Below are positions 10,196 through 20,366 of a stretch of 21,893 nt of DNA, one piece after another. A program made the translations under genes and the position numbers. Each line of letters opens with the position of its first letter. Position 1 is the stretch's first letter. Below the pieces are notes generated by a model, which saw only the letters and a list, made by a program, of their open reading frames with translations, searched no databases and was not told the DNA's origin. Source of the DNA: Smittium culicis (Eukaryota > Kickxellomycota > Harpellomycetes > Harpellales > Legeriomycetaceae); NCBI GenBank assembly GCA_001970855.1, contig LSSN01000023.1, positions 1-21,893 on the forward strand, read 5' to 3'.

Positions 10196-10372
10196 TCAAT
10201 TTTGTTGGAACGAGCTCAATTCCATGACTGCTTGGACCATCGCCTTGGTGGATCTTTCGGTTTGTGGATTGATCACATTTCCCTTTATGTACGCAGCTGG
10301 TAGACCAGTATCGGAATTTATTAGTATAAGAATATAAATTTTTTTATGCCTTGCTCCAACTTTACTATTTTT
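10196..10372 (-). pseudogene. Decayed integrase core fragment of an LTR retrotransposon (Ty3/gypsy-like)
   Basis: Between stops the minus strand reads 59 codons. Within them HKKIYILILINSDTGLPAAY, followed by NPQTERSTKAMVQAVMEL, has the layout of the first part of a retroviral-type (DDE) integrase core. In this layout a beta strand ends in the first catalytic Asp, then comes a TG-x-P-A-A-Y stretch, then a Thr/Ala-rich helix. At the expected Asp the fragment has Asn (ILIN), so it would be catalytically dead. After the TGA at 10196-10198, pieces that could continue the domain (EII, then TSNRINKK) appear in other frames, which implies indels. The family call rests on pattern memory only. No LTR or polyprotein is visible next to it. 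Confidence 0.45.
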
Positions 10373-10375
10373 TTA

Positions 10376-10989
10376 GTTTAATTTACCGCATATTTTCTTT
10401 TATTGTTATCGTACCAATAAATCCAGTGATTAAAAAAAAAAATTCTCAACGATAATTCAACCCCGATTCCGAAACTATCGTATCAACATTAAAGTTGAAG
10501 TTTATTAGAAGATTATCTTTTGTTTATTCTGAATTACTTGTAATACTAATATCTTAGTGTAGAAATATATCCTAAATGAAAATAAATAATAAAAATATCT
10601 AATATTAGCTATAAAATCTAAATATATTTGACGATTAAAGGATAAATTTCACAACTATTTAATAATCATAAGTTTTCCAGTATCTCACCATTACTGACAG
10701 CATATATCACCTCATCTTAAACTGTGCCCAACGAAATTATCTTATAATAGTTATACCATTGGTTCACATATACTTTTTACAAGATTTAACCATTAATTTT
10801 AAATATCAATTACCTGCCGTTGAATACAGCATTTAGATTTTGCTATAATATTGAAACTGATTTTTTATGTTTAAAAAAAAAAAAAAAAAGTGATCTTTAT
10901 TACTGAAAATTTTAAAAACTAAGGTACTCTTAGTAAAGTGAGAGTATCAGTTTGTTTACTTTTTTGAAATTGTAATACAATATCAATAT
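10376..10989. other. AT-rich spacer
   Basis: No gene, RNA or repeat beyond homopolymer runs (including A17-18 near 10875) was recognised. Confidence 0.5.
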
Positions 10990-11724
10990 TAACTATAACT
11001 ATAACTATAACTATAACTATAACTATAACTATAACTATAACTATAACTATAACTATAACTATAACTATAACTATAACTATAACTATAACTATAACTATAA
11101 CTATAACTATAACTATAACTATAACTATAACTATAACTATAANNNNNNNNNNNNNNNNNNNNNNNNNNNNNNNNNNNNNNNNNNNNNNNNNNNNNNNNNN
11201 NNNNNNNNNNNNNNNNNNNNNNNNNNNNNNNNNNNNNNNNNNNNNNNNNNNNNNNNNNNNNNNNNNNNNNNNNNNNNNNNNNNNNNNNNNNNNNNNNNNN
11301 NNNNNNNNNNNNNNNNNNNNNNNNNNNNNNNNNNNNNNNNNNNNNNNNNNNNNNNNNNNNNNNNNNNNNNNNNNNNNNNNNNNNNNNNNNNNNNNNNNNN
11401 NNNNNNNNNNNNNNNNNNNNNNNNNNNNNNNNNNNNNNNNNNNNNNNNNNNNNNNNNNNNNNNNNNNNNNNNNNNNNNNNNNNNNNNNNNNNNNNNNNNN
11501 NNNNNNNNNNNNNNNNNNNNNNNNNNNNNNNNNNNNNNNNNNNNNNNNNNNNNNNNNNNNNNNNNNNNNNNTAACTATAACTATAACTATAACTATAACT
11601 ATAACTATAACTATAACTATAACTATAACTATAACTATAACTATAACTATAACTATAACTATAACTATAACTATAACTATAACTATAACTATAACTATAA
11701 CTATAACTATAACTATAACTATAA
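10990..11724. repeat. Hexamer tandem array (TAACTA)n with internal gap
   Basis: Perfect TAACTA units fill 10990-11142 and 11572-11724, 153 bases (25.5 units) on each side of a run of N. The two flanks are in phase: the distance from 10990 to 11572 is 582, or 97 units. The unit resembles no canonical telomere repeat (TTAGGG type), although on the minus strand it reads TTATAG. The translated Ile-Val ORF across it is an artefact. The real array length is unknown because arrays of this kind collapse in assembly. Confidence 0.95.
11143..11571. other. Assembly gap (429 undetermined bases)
   Basis: A run of N inside the hexamer array, so the sequence is scaffolded here. Order and distance across the gap depend on read pairing. 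Confidence 0.99.
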
Positions 11725-14700
11725 AATTCATTTATATCATAACTAAAAAGGTTTCTTAATTTATCAAATATTATCCATGTTCAATCTATCTGATGAATAA
11801 ACTGGAAAAGAAATAAAATTATAGGACAATAGGGAGGCTGGGAGTGATTTCTTGGACAGCTAGATGGTCATTTGTTACCTGGTTTTTCGGGGTTCTTCGA
11901 TTGTGGAGTTAAATATAGAGTGTATTTTAGTAGCTTTAAATTAGCTGTTTTTTATTTTGATAGAATCCGAGTTTAAAAAAAAAAAAAGGAATAAAATTAT
12001 TTAAATTAAGAGAAATTTTTATTTATTTTATTTGCGTTTAATTTTCTTCTTTCTAAAAAAAAACACAAAAATATTTATTCTCATTTGAAAAACAGTATAC
12101 CAAAAAAAAAATTAAGAAGAGTAATATCGAAATTTATTTGAATCACGAAAATTTTATATTTATTTTGTATTTTTATTTTTCTTAATTATCGAATTAATTT
12201 ATTAGAATTTTAAATCATAGAAAATTTCGCAAAAATTCATTGCAGGATATTTCTTGGATTAAAATTTAATAAAACACCTATAAAAATAAACTATGATTAG
12301 ATTATTTCTCTGGGCATTTATTTTTCTTGATAAATACCTTTATTTATATTTCGATCAACCTTACCATCCATCAAATTATCGAAATTTATATTTTAATCTT
12401 AATTATACTTGTTTAAAAAAAGCGAGCCTTATTTAACTTCATCCGAACCTTACAATAATATAAGAGAAATAAATATTAAGTATAATTTTATAGATTTTAA
12501 GCATTTTTATTAAAATATATGTTAAATTTTTTATGAAATTGGAATACTTATAATATATAATAAATTTATGATATTAATAAAAACTAAATTATTTGAATTT
12601 AATATCTCTCAAAATGACATATAGTGAAATTATAGAATATTATAATAATAATAATTCTTGTTATTTCGAAAGAACCTTACTATAAGTTTAATGTTTATTT
12701 TTTATTTTTTATTTATTAATTGTATAATAATTAACCAAAGTATAAATGGAATTCTAGTATATAATAAAACTTTCAATCGTTTCAATATAGTATCTTTTTA
12801 CCTAAATTTTTGATGCGAAATAGTTGTTAGCAGTATATTCATTAAAGCACAGATAAAATATATAAAGACGTGGTATTATTTTTCTATATCAAATGTAAAT
12901 AATTGGTCTTTTTTAGCAAATTATTTTTGGATCGATGAAAATAAAGTAATTATTAATGACATTTTATTTTACACATATAAAATCATTCTACTTTAATTTT
13001 TTTTTTTTTTTTTATCACGGAATTCTACTTTGGATTAATTATTAAAATAAAACTCAATTAAGTATAACTGCTATGGATTCCTGTTTTTTTTTTTTGAAAT
13101 TTATCATTGATTTAATATTATTAATAAATTAATCTCATATATTACATTTAATTTAAACATTAAAAGATATTCGAATAACGAACCTCAAATTTTAATATAA
13201 CGTGCTGAAAATTTTATTATTTTTATAAAACATATTATTATCATTGTATTTTAATACATATTATAAAAAATTCTTCATGTAGACTTTTTTTATTTTTATT
13301 ATTATTTTTATTATTATTTTTATTATTATTTTTATTATTATTTTTATATTTTATATTTTATATTTTACTGAAAGTATTAATTAGAAAATATTTTGATATT
13401 GTTAAAAAATTAAAACCGTATAAAATCATTTTATAATATGTATTATATATAATTAAACTACTTTGAAAAAAAAATGTGATGCGAGATATTAGAAATTAAA
13501 TAAATATATAAATAATAAAATTTGTGAGCATTGCTGTAAATATAAATATTTATTTTAATGATAAACCTGTATTAGTATAAATAAATTAGTTAACATCAAA
13601 ATAAATATATAATAAATAATAGATGAGGCATTAAATTTGATTATAAATAGTAAAAAAATGAATATTATATATTATCAATAAATTTTTAAAAAATAAAACA
13701 ACAGTTTAAATAAGCATTTTTGAATTAGTATTAATACAGTTAAATTAAATTATAAAAAAAGTTTAAACTTCAGAATTAGCCAAAAAACAGCAAATGAATA
13801 ATCGTTTGGCACAATCGTGTGATGAGCCAAATTATTGCATAATAAAATCCTTAAAATAAACACAAAAGGATAAGATTGGACCACTGAAATAACGAAATGA
13901 TAAATATATATATGAAATCCTTCTCACGAAACTGAAATTAGAAAACCAAAGTTAGGCTGTCACATACTACTTACATAAATTAAAGTTATTTTCATTCCTA
14001 TCAATAATCATATTCTTAATCATTTAATATTTATATTTATAAATATATTATTGTTTCTAAATATTTTCAGTCAATTAGGTCCAATGAAATATCAAATAAA
14101 TATAATTAATTACATTTAATAATAATAAAATCAAATCAAATTTGTAATTTAATGATAAAATTTTATTAATTATCTCTTTGATCATTTGATAATATGGCGA
14201 TATCTAAAATATTCTAAGTTTGTTAAAAATAGCATATCCAATGATATAAATAGACATCCAGTTGGTGAATTCTATTTTGAGATATAGATATTATAATACT
14301 TAACATTATTTACTTGGCTATAGCCAATTAATATGTTTATTATTTGGCAAAATATGTTGGAGAGACTGGTTTTCCATTCATAATTTGTTGCATATAATTT
14401 AATCTGATTAAAATATAGACTCCATCTCTTGTTATAATAGATCCAATATGATTTGATAATACGCTAATCAAATCGTAGTTAACTTAATAAACTACCAAAA
14501 CATTAGTGGTGATTTTGGAGCAAATGACAAAATATTTATTTAATCTATAAAACCGCATATTGTATATTTTTAGTTTATATGGAGTATAATTTTCAATAGC
14601 TTTCGAATCTCTCTCTCTTTTCTTAAATATAAATATTTCAAATAAACGATAATCTAACAAGAGTACACATGTACTTTAGTTACTAACATATTTTATATGA

Positions 14701-15360
14701 ATTAAATATCTTTGGATTTATACTTTAAATTAGTGACTTTTATTAATTAGCTATCATGTATTATTTAATAGAATTTTTATTATCTAAATTTTTATATAGT
14801 ATTGACTAATAAGATTTATTATTTAAATTTATAATTTCAAATTATAAAAATAAAGCACTTGAAAAGTTGAAGGATAAAATTGATAATATATAAAAAGCGT
14901 TAAAATTTTTTTTCAAATAATATTATTAGATGATTATAATGAAAATTCAAAAAAATATGTAGTTTTGGTTTATGTAAATTATCAAATTATATAATCTTTA
15001 GAGATGGCTATGAAAATGGTAAATAAATTATAATTTGGTACAGAATTTATTTAAATGTAAAAATATAAAAATATAAAAATATAAATTAAAATATAAATTA
15101 AAATATCGATTATATTATAAATAAAAATTATACATTTTTAAAACCTAAATAATAATCTTATAAATTGGCTAAATTTTCTGGATTTATATTAATAATGCTC
15201 AAAGTGTGTTTTTTTATATTTATTTACTTTTTTATACAATGCATTCTTTCACTGTCATAACTAGACCATTTTTATTAAAATAATTATATAAAAATTTTCC
15301 ATTTTTTTTTAGAAAAAATTTAATAAATAAGAATATAACAACATCTATAGATTTAATATA
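11725..15360. other. Extremely AT-rich, ORF-less block
   Basis: Lines counted by eye have roughly 12-20 % G+C, lower than the gene-bearing left half. No reading frame of about 60 codons exists on either strand. Homopolymer A and T runs, short A/T tandem repeats and many TTTATT-like words are present. I recognise no tRNA, rRNA core motif or protein motif. It could be a gene-free heterochromatic block, a centromere-like region, or old sequence driven to high A+T. Confidence 0.7.
13293..13366. repeat. A/T tandem repeats: 12-bp x4 followed by 7-bp x3
   Basis: TTTTTATTATTA is repeated four times from 13293 to 13340. It then switches to three copies of ATATTTT at 13346-13366. Confidence 0.92.
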
Positions 15361-15872
15361 TGTCGGAGAATTCCGAGTTCCCCACCTAGTTTTATTTATT
15401 TATTTATTATTCCCTAGGAATTTATTTGGGTTCAATTAATAAGATATAGCGAAATGAATAAAAGTTTTATAAATTTTATTGATTTTTTTTATTTATCAAC
15501 TATCCTATCTCTCCTTCTTTCTTTTATGAAAAATCGTCTCTATTTATGTAGAATAGAAAAATGTGTAATCATAAGAATTCGAAAAGACTTTTGTTAATTT
15601 TATAAAGGTTGATATATTTCAGTACTATATGTATGTTAATTTTTTATAGGTGTATAATAAAATAAGATATAGTATAATATAAGATATAAAAATAATGTAG
15701 ACATCTGGTTGAGATCAGATCGCCAAAATTTCTCTTTGTAAAAAAAAAAACTGCATTGAAATTATCTTTGCATAAAAAAATTTGAATTGAAAATCCTTTG
15801 ATTTTTTTTTCTCAACTGACGTCACCTAGGAATTAATCAGAGTTCTCTTTGTCGTCTGATTTCCCTACGACA
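15361..15872 (+). mobile_element. Candidate solo LTR, 512 bp
   Basis: The block starts TGTCGGAG and ends CTACGACA: a TG...CA element with imperfect inverted ends (TGTCG/CGACA) as in LTR retrotransposons. It is flanked by TATA on both sides (15357-15360 and 15873-15876), a possible 4-bp target duplication. However, in this AT-rich setting TATA can match by chance. Both ends are G+C islands within AT-rich DNA, and a TATA-like stretch (GAATAAAAG) lies about 100 bp in. CCTAGGAATT occurs twice (about 15414 and 15826). No primer-binding site or coding region follows, hence solo. The orientation is a guess. Without a second copy in the window it is unproven. Confidence 0.45.
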
Positions 15873-16621
15873 TATAATATACCAAAATTTACGCTTTTAT
15901 TATTTCGTGAAAATTTTTTATTAAGTTGAATTATAAAATATATATATCAATTGATACTAGTTTTAATTTGAGATTAAAAAGTATTATATCTACTGGTTGG
16001 AATTATTTAATCGATTACAAGTTTTAATTTATCCTATTAAATTTAAAAAATTCAAATTATTTATTATATCAAACCGATTCTAATTAAAGGTTTATTTTTT
16101 TAGACAGAGAATCTTTTTGCATAATTTTCAAACAAATTCAAAACTATAATATATGTTTCAGAAAGGTAACTTTCCTTAATACTATAATACTGCTTTATTC
16201 AAAAGTAAAATTATATATTGCAATTTAAAAATATTTATATTAATTCAAGCCTTATAGCCTGAATAATATATAATATATTATCGGATAAAATTTCAAAAAA
16301 ATAAATTATGAAATTATAAGTAAATCGTAATAATAAAAAGAACTAATTCAATCAAAAATTTTGAATATTATTTTTCAATTTATTTTCTAAATTTTGATTT
16401 ATATAGCAATTTAAACAGATTTTACGAATTAAAAAATTGTGTATTATGCTGGTTGAAAAAAAATTAATTAATTATATAAGCTAAAAATTTATAAAATATA
16501 TAAAACAATTTTATTTTATTATTATTATTATTAGTGAATTTATTAAGCATAATTTAAAAGTATACAAAAACTAATAAAAAAATACTTAAAAAGTTAAAAA
16601 AATATTAAACAAATATTTTTT
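15873..16621. other. AT-rich stretch next to the LINE 3' end
   Basis: It has the same character as 11725-15360: no ORF, an ATT microsatellite near 16518-16535, A/T runs. Its end at 16621 is the sharp boundary to the G-rich LINE tail. The A-rich bases on the minus strand just past 16622 could include a short poly(A) remnant. Confidence 0.5.
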
Positions 16622-16841
16622 CAACCGCCCCCCCTCCGCCGCTCTAGAAGCTCCGTACCCACTGAGCATTGGTTCAAGGGTACTATTGAATCACTTATAC
16701 TTTGCAGTATAAGTGTTTTGGGCTCTCGCATGTCGTTCAAAAATTTAGCTGTTTCCAGTTCAAAGCTGGCTCAAAGATTGTTTAGAATCCCCCCCCCCTC
16801 CAAGGAGTTTTCCAGCTAGCCCCAACCGGGTTTCGTTGAAA
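16622..16841 (-). promoter_or_regulatory. LINE 3' UTR with hairpin and G-runs
   Basis: In element sense the 3' UTR carries a run of ten G (16789-16798), a perfect 10-bp hairpin (16692-16715), and a terminal G-rich block with seven G (16628-16634) just before the end. Such structures can serve as the recognition tail for the element's own reverse transcriptase. That role is inferred. Confidence 0.7.
16692..16715 (-). other. Perfect hairpin with GCAA loop
   Basis: In element RNA the sequence is CACUUAUACU-GCAA-AGUAUAAGUG: ten uninterrupted base pairs closed by a GNRA-type tetraloop. It survives intact although the coding part of the element is dead. Confidence 0.85.
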
Positions 16842-16928
16842 TTAGAAAGTAAAAATTTTTTCGTCAGAGCGGATCGGCGTCGGTATGAACCGGCCGATCG
16901 TCTTTGAACGGAGATTTCGCCAACGGCT

Positions 16929-16976
16929 GCAGCTCAGAAGTATGTGGTCGACCGTCTCAGGCTCACACAAATTGCA
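16929..16976 (-). other. C-terminal zinc-finger motif of LINE ORF2
   Basis: CNLCEPETVDHILLSC fits C-x2-C-x6-H-x4-C, the cysteine-histidine motif near the end of L1-like ORF2 proteins. All ligands are present. Confidence 0.85.
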
Positions 16977-17600
16977 GCAGGGACAAAATTTTTTGAATTT
17001 TTGGTCGACGATTTTCATGTTCGACAGGCGCTGGGCAGTCCTGAATGTGCCCATACGCATTTTCCCAATGTCCTGAAGGCCCAGCTTCAGGTCCGGATAC
17101 ATTTCTTGAAGGTAAACCCAGCTAACTTTTTTGTCGATTTTCCGATCCACCGTCCACCGGTGGATGACAGACCGGTTATTTCGTCGTTTCCAGTCGACTA
17201 TTGTGATGAAAGTCTGACCGGTTGAATTTTTAGAGCAGAATTTTTTGATCCAACGGGCGCTCCCGGTCACCCAAGTGGCCATCCGGGCATTTATCGGTGC
17301 CTTGATGAGGTCGGCCATCCATGTTTTTGAGGTCAGCAACTTATGTTATGCACGGTCACGGGCTGTGCTGGTGCGCATGAAAACTGATATTATTCCCAGT
17401 TCGTTCCTGATACGTTCCATGGCGGCTGATTTTCCGACACTGGCAACCATTCAGATCGCCTTGTCGATTTCTGACTGTATGGGCTTGCATCTGTTTCGCT
17501 CATTCCAAATGTATCCCCACCGTAACATCCAATCGGCATCAGCACCGAATTGATGAACTTTATTTTTAGCACTTTCAGCACATTTGACCTTCTCAGGAAG

Positions 17601-18586
17601 CTTTAGGCAGCGTATAAAGACTTGCTGACCTTATTCTTGTTGTTTTTGATCATCCTAGATACATCCCACTTGCTTTCCATAATATAATCCAAGTAGGTGT
17701 ACTGGTCGGTGGAGTCGAATTTTTGACCCTGCAGGGTCATATCAGTAGTCAACTCCCCGCTTATAGTCATTATCCCGCACTTGGAGGCATCCACAGCCAT
17801 TTCCCAAGTGTCCGATCATTCGGTTATGGTATCCAGTGCGGCCTGTAAATCGGCTGATTATTCGGCGAATAGCACGGGATCATCGGCAAACAGTAGTCCG
17901 GGTATGCGTGAGGTGAGCCCAGGCACCCGCACACCTCGTACGCCCTTGAATATGTCGTTAATATAAAAATCAAAGAGTATAGGCGAGGCTGGGCACCCTT
18001 GCCGCACTCCACATAGGTATTCAGTGGGTTTGGAAACTTCATTTCCAACTCTAACTGCGATTTTCGGGGCATCATACATGCCCTTGATCATATTGAGGAG
18101 TTTGCCCCCAATGCCCACTGATCGTAGTTTATGCAGTAGGGCCATGTGGGGGACCCGGTCGTAGGCCTTGATATAGTCGATATAGCACAGCCATGTCTCC
18201 TTGTTCTGAATTTTACGCCGTCGTACTGTTTCGTATAGAGTGGTCGCTTGGCCCGCACACTCCTCGAAATTCCTGAATCCAGCTTGATCTTTTACCAATA
18301 TATTGTATTTCGCATCGATTTTGCTGAGTTTGGTGGCCAGAATTTTGGCCACCAGTTTCGCCAGTGTTGGGATCAGTGATATCCCTCGGTAGTTATCGGG
18401 GTCCTTAAGGTCTCCTTTTTTAGGTACCGGAACCACAACTGAAGTTTCTAGGCATTGGGGTATATCTCCAGTATCATATATAATATTGAAAATTTTGTTT
18501 AATGATTTTGCTAGTGAGGATGTGGGTGATGACTCGATCATCACTAGTTTCCATACCTCAGATGGTACACCGTCAGCTCCCGTAGC
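17601..18586 (-). other. Reverse transcriptase domain of LINE ORF2
   Basis: Conserved blocks appear in order: ATGADGVPSEVWK, PVPKKGDLKDPDNYRGISL, then DQAGFRNFEECAGQ. The catalytic A box follows (YIDYIKAYDRV), then the B box (GVRQGCPASPILFDF) and the C box (LLFADD). The catalytic Asp residues are intact, but nonsense codons follow almost immediately after FADD. Pro follows FADD where the copy at the left edge has Ala. Confidence 0.93.
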
Positions 18587-19291
18587 TTTGCTATTAGGTT
18601 TATCTGCAAGTGCATCAGTGATTTCAGACCATATTGTGGTGTTATCGCATTCTGGGTAATAGTCAGTGTCCGTATTAATAAGGTTTTCACACTTGTTGTC
18701 AGATCGACTGTTCCCAGTAGTGTCATTGGAAAGTTCGCCAAAGTGGTTTGTCCAAATTTTGATTTTTTTGTGTTTTTCAGTAATTAAATTTTTATATTTA
18801 TTGTATCTGGGCCATCGGCGATGCTTTGGAACGATTTTCCAGTGTATGATTTGATATAACGCCAATAGAATTTCGAACCGTTGTCCAGAATCTGATCGGC
18901 GATTTTTTTGAGGCTTTTTGCGTGTTGGGAATTTCTATCAGCCTTAATTGATCGATTGAATTCGATATGGAATTGATGAATTCGTTGATTGGGTAATTCT
19001 TCGTTAATTTTCGAAATTTTTTTCGTCGCTTTTTTATATTTTTGCGAGTGATATTTGAGTGCACAGTTATATTAGTTTCTCCAGGCGAATCCAGCGAATG
19101 ATCCCGAGCAGACAGATTCCAAACGGTATAAATTAGGTCAGCTCAAAACTAATTTATACCCATTTTTGCTTCAGCTAGTGCAGTAAATCGTTTATGGCTG
19201 GAAAAATTATTTTCATTCAATAATAATTTTTCAGCTTCAATTTTTGTTTTTTTCCTCCAGAACCATAATAGCGTCCAATTTCCACTGTTAT

Positions 19292-19940
19292 GTGATCTGA
19301 ATGTTTCCTGAGAGGTCTATAAATCTGTTTTCTAAGCATCATTTTGGGTGGCTGTTGAGCCCGGAAAAATATATGTAGTAGATAATTCGATCTACAGTGA
19401 TCTTATTGTACCTCGACCTAGTCAATTTGACTACTTTTGCATCTCTGAAACCAGTTCCAAGCTTCAAAGTAAAATTTTTTGATTCGGGGGTGTCCATATT
19501 GTAGCCCCCAAGCAGTATACGTTTGCTGAATTTTTTATTACATTTTTTATAGTGGTTCAAAATCCTGGAAATCGCCCGCTTTTTGCGAATTTCAGCGCTT
19601 AGGAAGTGAATATTTGTTACCAAAAGCTTGAATTTATCACCATTTTTGGTGCGCTCGGAGACTATCCCAGATAGCCAAGTTGGCGCGGCTTTAAATTCGC
19701 TAATTTCTAGTCCTATATTATTTTTTACTGCCAGCAGTAGACCGGTGCCACCTTTGGCGTGATCGGCTTTCGCCTCGATACAGGCTTATCCTGGTATACG
19801 GCAGCGGTAAGTTTTTTTTGTTTTAAGTGTTTCCTGGAGTGCCAGGATATCGAGCTTAGCACTATCCGACTTTGAAAAATTCAGATAGTGCTCAAGTTCA
19901 TCTTTTACACTCTTTATACCTCTTATATTGTAGGTCATGA
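19292..19940 (-). other. AP-type endonuclease domain of LINE ORF2 (inactive)
   Basis: The domain opens with LKIMTYNIRGIKS and continues with LDILALQET, the Asn and Glu motifs of the exonuclease/endonuclease/phosphatase fold. GGTGLLLAVKN follows a nonsense codon. The catalytic GD-F/Y-N motif reads LLGGYNM, with Gly (19504-19506) at the usual Asp. The terminal SDH motif survives at 19292-19300 but in a shifted frame. Confidence 0.85.
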
Positions 19941-20366
19941 TTTTTAGTGTGTTGTATTTTGGCATATTAGAGTTTTCGTTATTTCTGCCAATCATTTTTC
20001 CAGATCGAAATTTTTTATTTTTCTCACGCCTAATTTTTACGTGTAACGATTTTTCGATTTTTTTAATTTCATCATTCGTAAGCTTAATTTTTTTTCATTA
20101 TTTGATTGAAGCTCGTGTCGCCACATCAATTTCGCTGTTTAATTTTCGTAACTTTAATATTGTTCTCGTCGAGCGGTGAGTTCAGTACTATGTATTTTTT
20201 AACTGTGTTTTTTGATAGCTCTTTCACGTTGAGTATCAAAAATTTATCTGTTTTTTTTCGTTTTCTTTTATGTGATTTTATGATTTTTTTGTTCATTTTT
20301 TATATTATCTTGATTGATGCGTGATTATGATCACAGATCTGTGTCGGTTTCCATCTGAGAGTGTGT

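Larger units (their letters stand above)
16842..20296 (-). pseudogene. LINE ORF2 pseudogene (endonuclease-reverse transcriptase)
   Basis: The intact protein would nick target DNA and copy the element RNA into it. ORF2 probably starts at the ATG at 20294-20296 (MNKKIIKSHKRKRKKTDKFL), a basic N-terminus that is broken at 20126-20128 and shifts frame. The endonuclease follows from about 19935, the reverse transcriptase from about 18586, and the C-terminal zinc finger near 16950. Visible lesions include a stop at 19786-19788, a frameshift between about 19340 and 19300, and three stops in the RT frame. These are at 17858 (Ser codon changed to TAA), at about 17815 (Trp codon changed to TGA) and at 17603-17605. 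Another frameshift lies near 17465, with further stops after it. The copy at 1-317 keeps sense codons at the first two RT stops, which shows they are recent changes here. Total length is about 1150 codons, normal for such an ORF2. Confidence 0.9.

Noticed and set aside
10990..11724. Telomere repeat array
   Set aside because: TAACTA/TTATAG lacks the G-rich strand of telomeres, and the array is internal with sequence on both sides.
10919..11731. 270-residue Ile-Val ORF on the minus strand
   Set aside because: It is only the translation of the TAACTA array and the N run.
11788..11806. Hammerhead-like CTGATGA ... GAAA
   Set aside because: The bases between the two core boxes (ATAAACTG) cannot form stem II, and no matching stems I or III were seen.
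13293..13366. CRISPR-like repeats
   Set aside because: These are short contiguous A/T tandem units without unique spacers, in a eukaryotic genome.
11725..16621. Mitochondrial DNA insertion
   Set aside because: Composition alone would fit, but I found no mitochondrial gene, rRNA core motif or tRNA in it. A similarity search to the organism's mitochondrial genome would settle it.
16671..16683. GGTTCAAGGGTAC resembling a tRNA B box
   Set aside because: There is no A box or cloverleaf around it, and it lies in the LINE 3' UTR, where it is part of a weak GTACCC/GGGTAC inverted repeat.
16885..18854. Plus-strand ORFs over the LINE
   Set aside because: They are antisense shadows of ORF2, whose RT and zinc-finger motifs are unmistakable on the minus strand.
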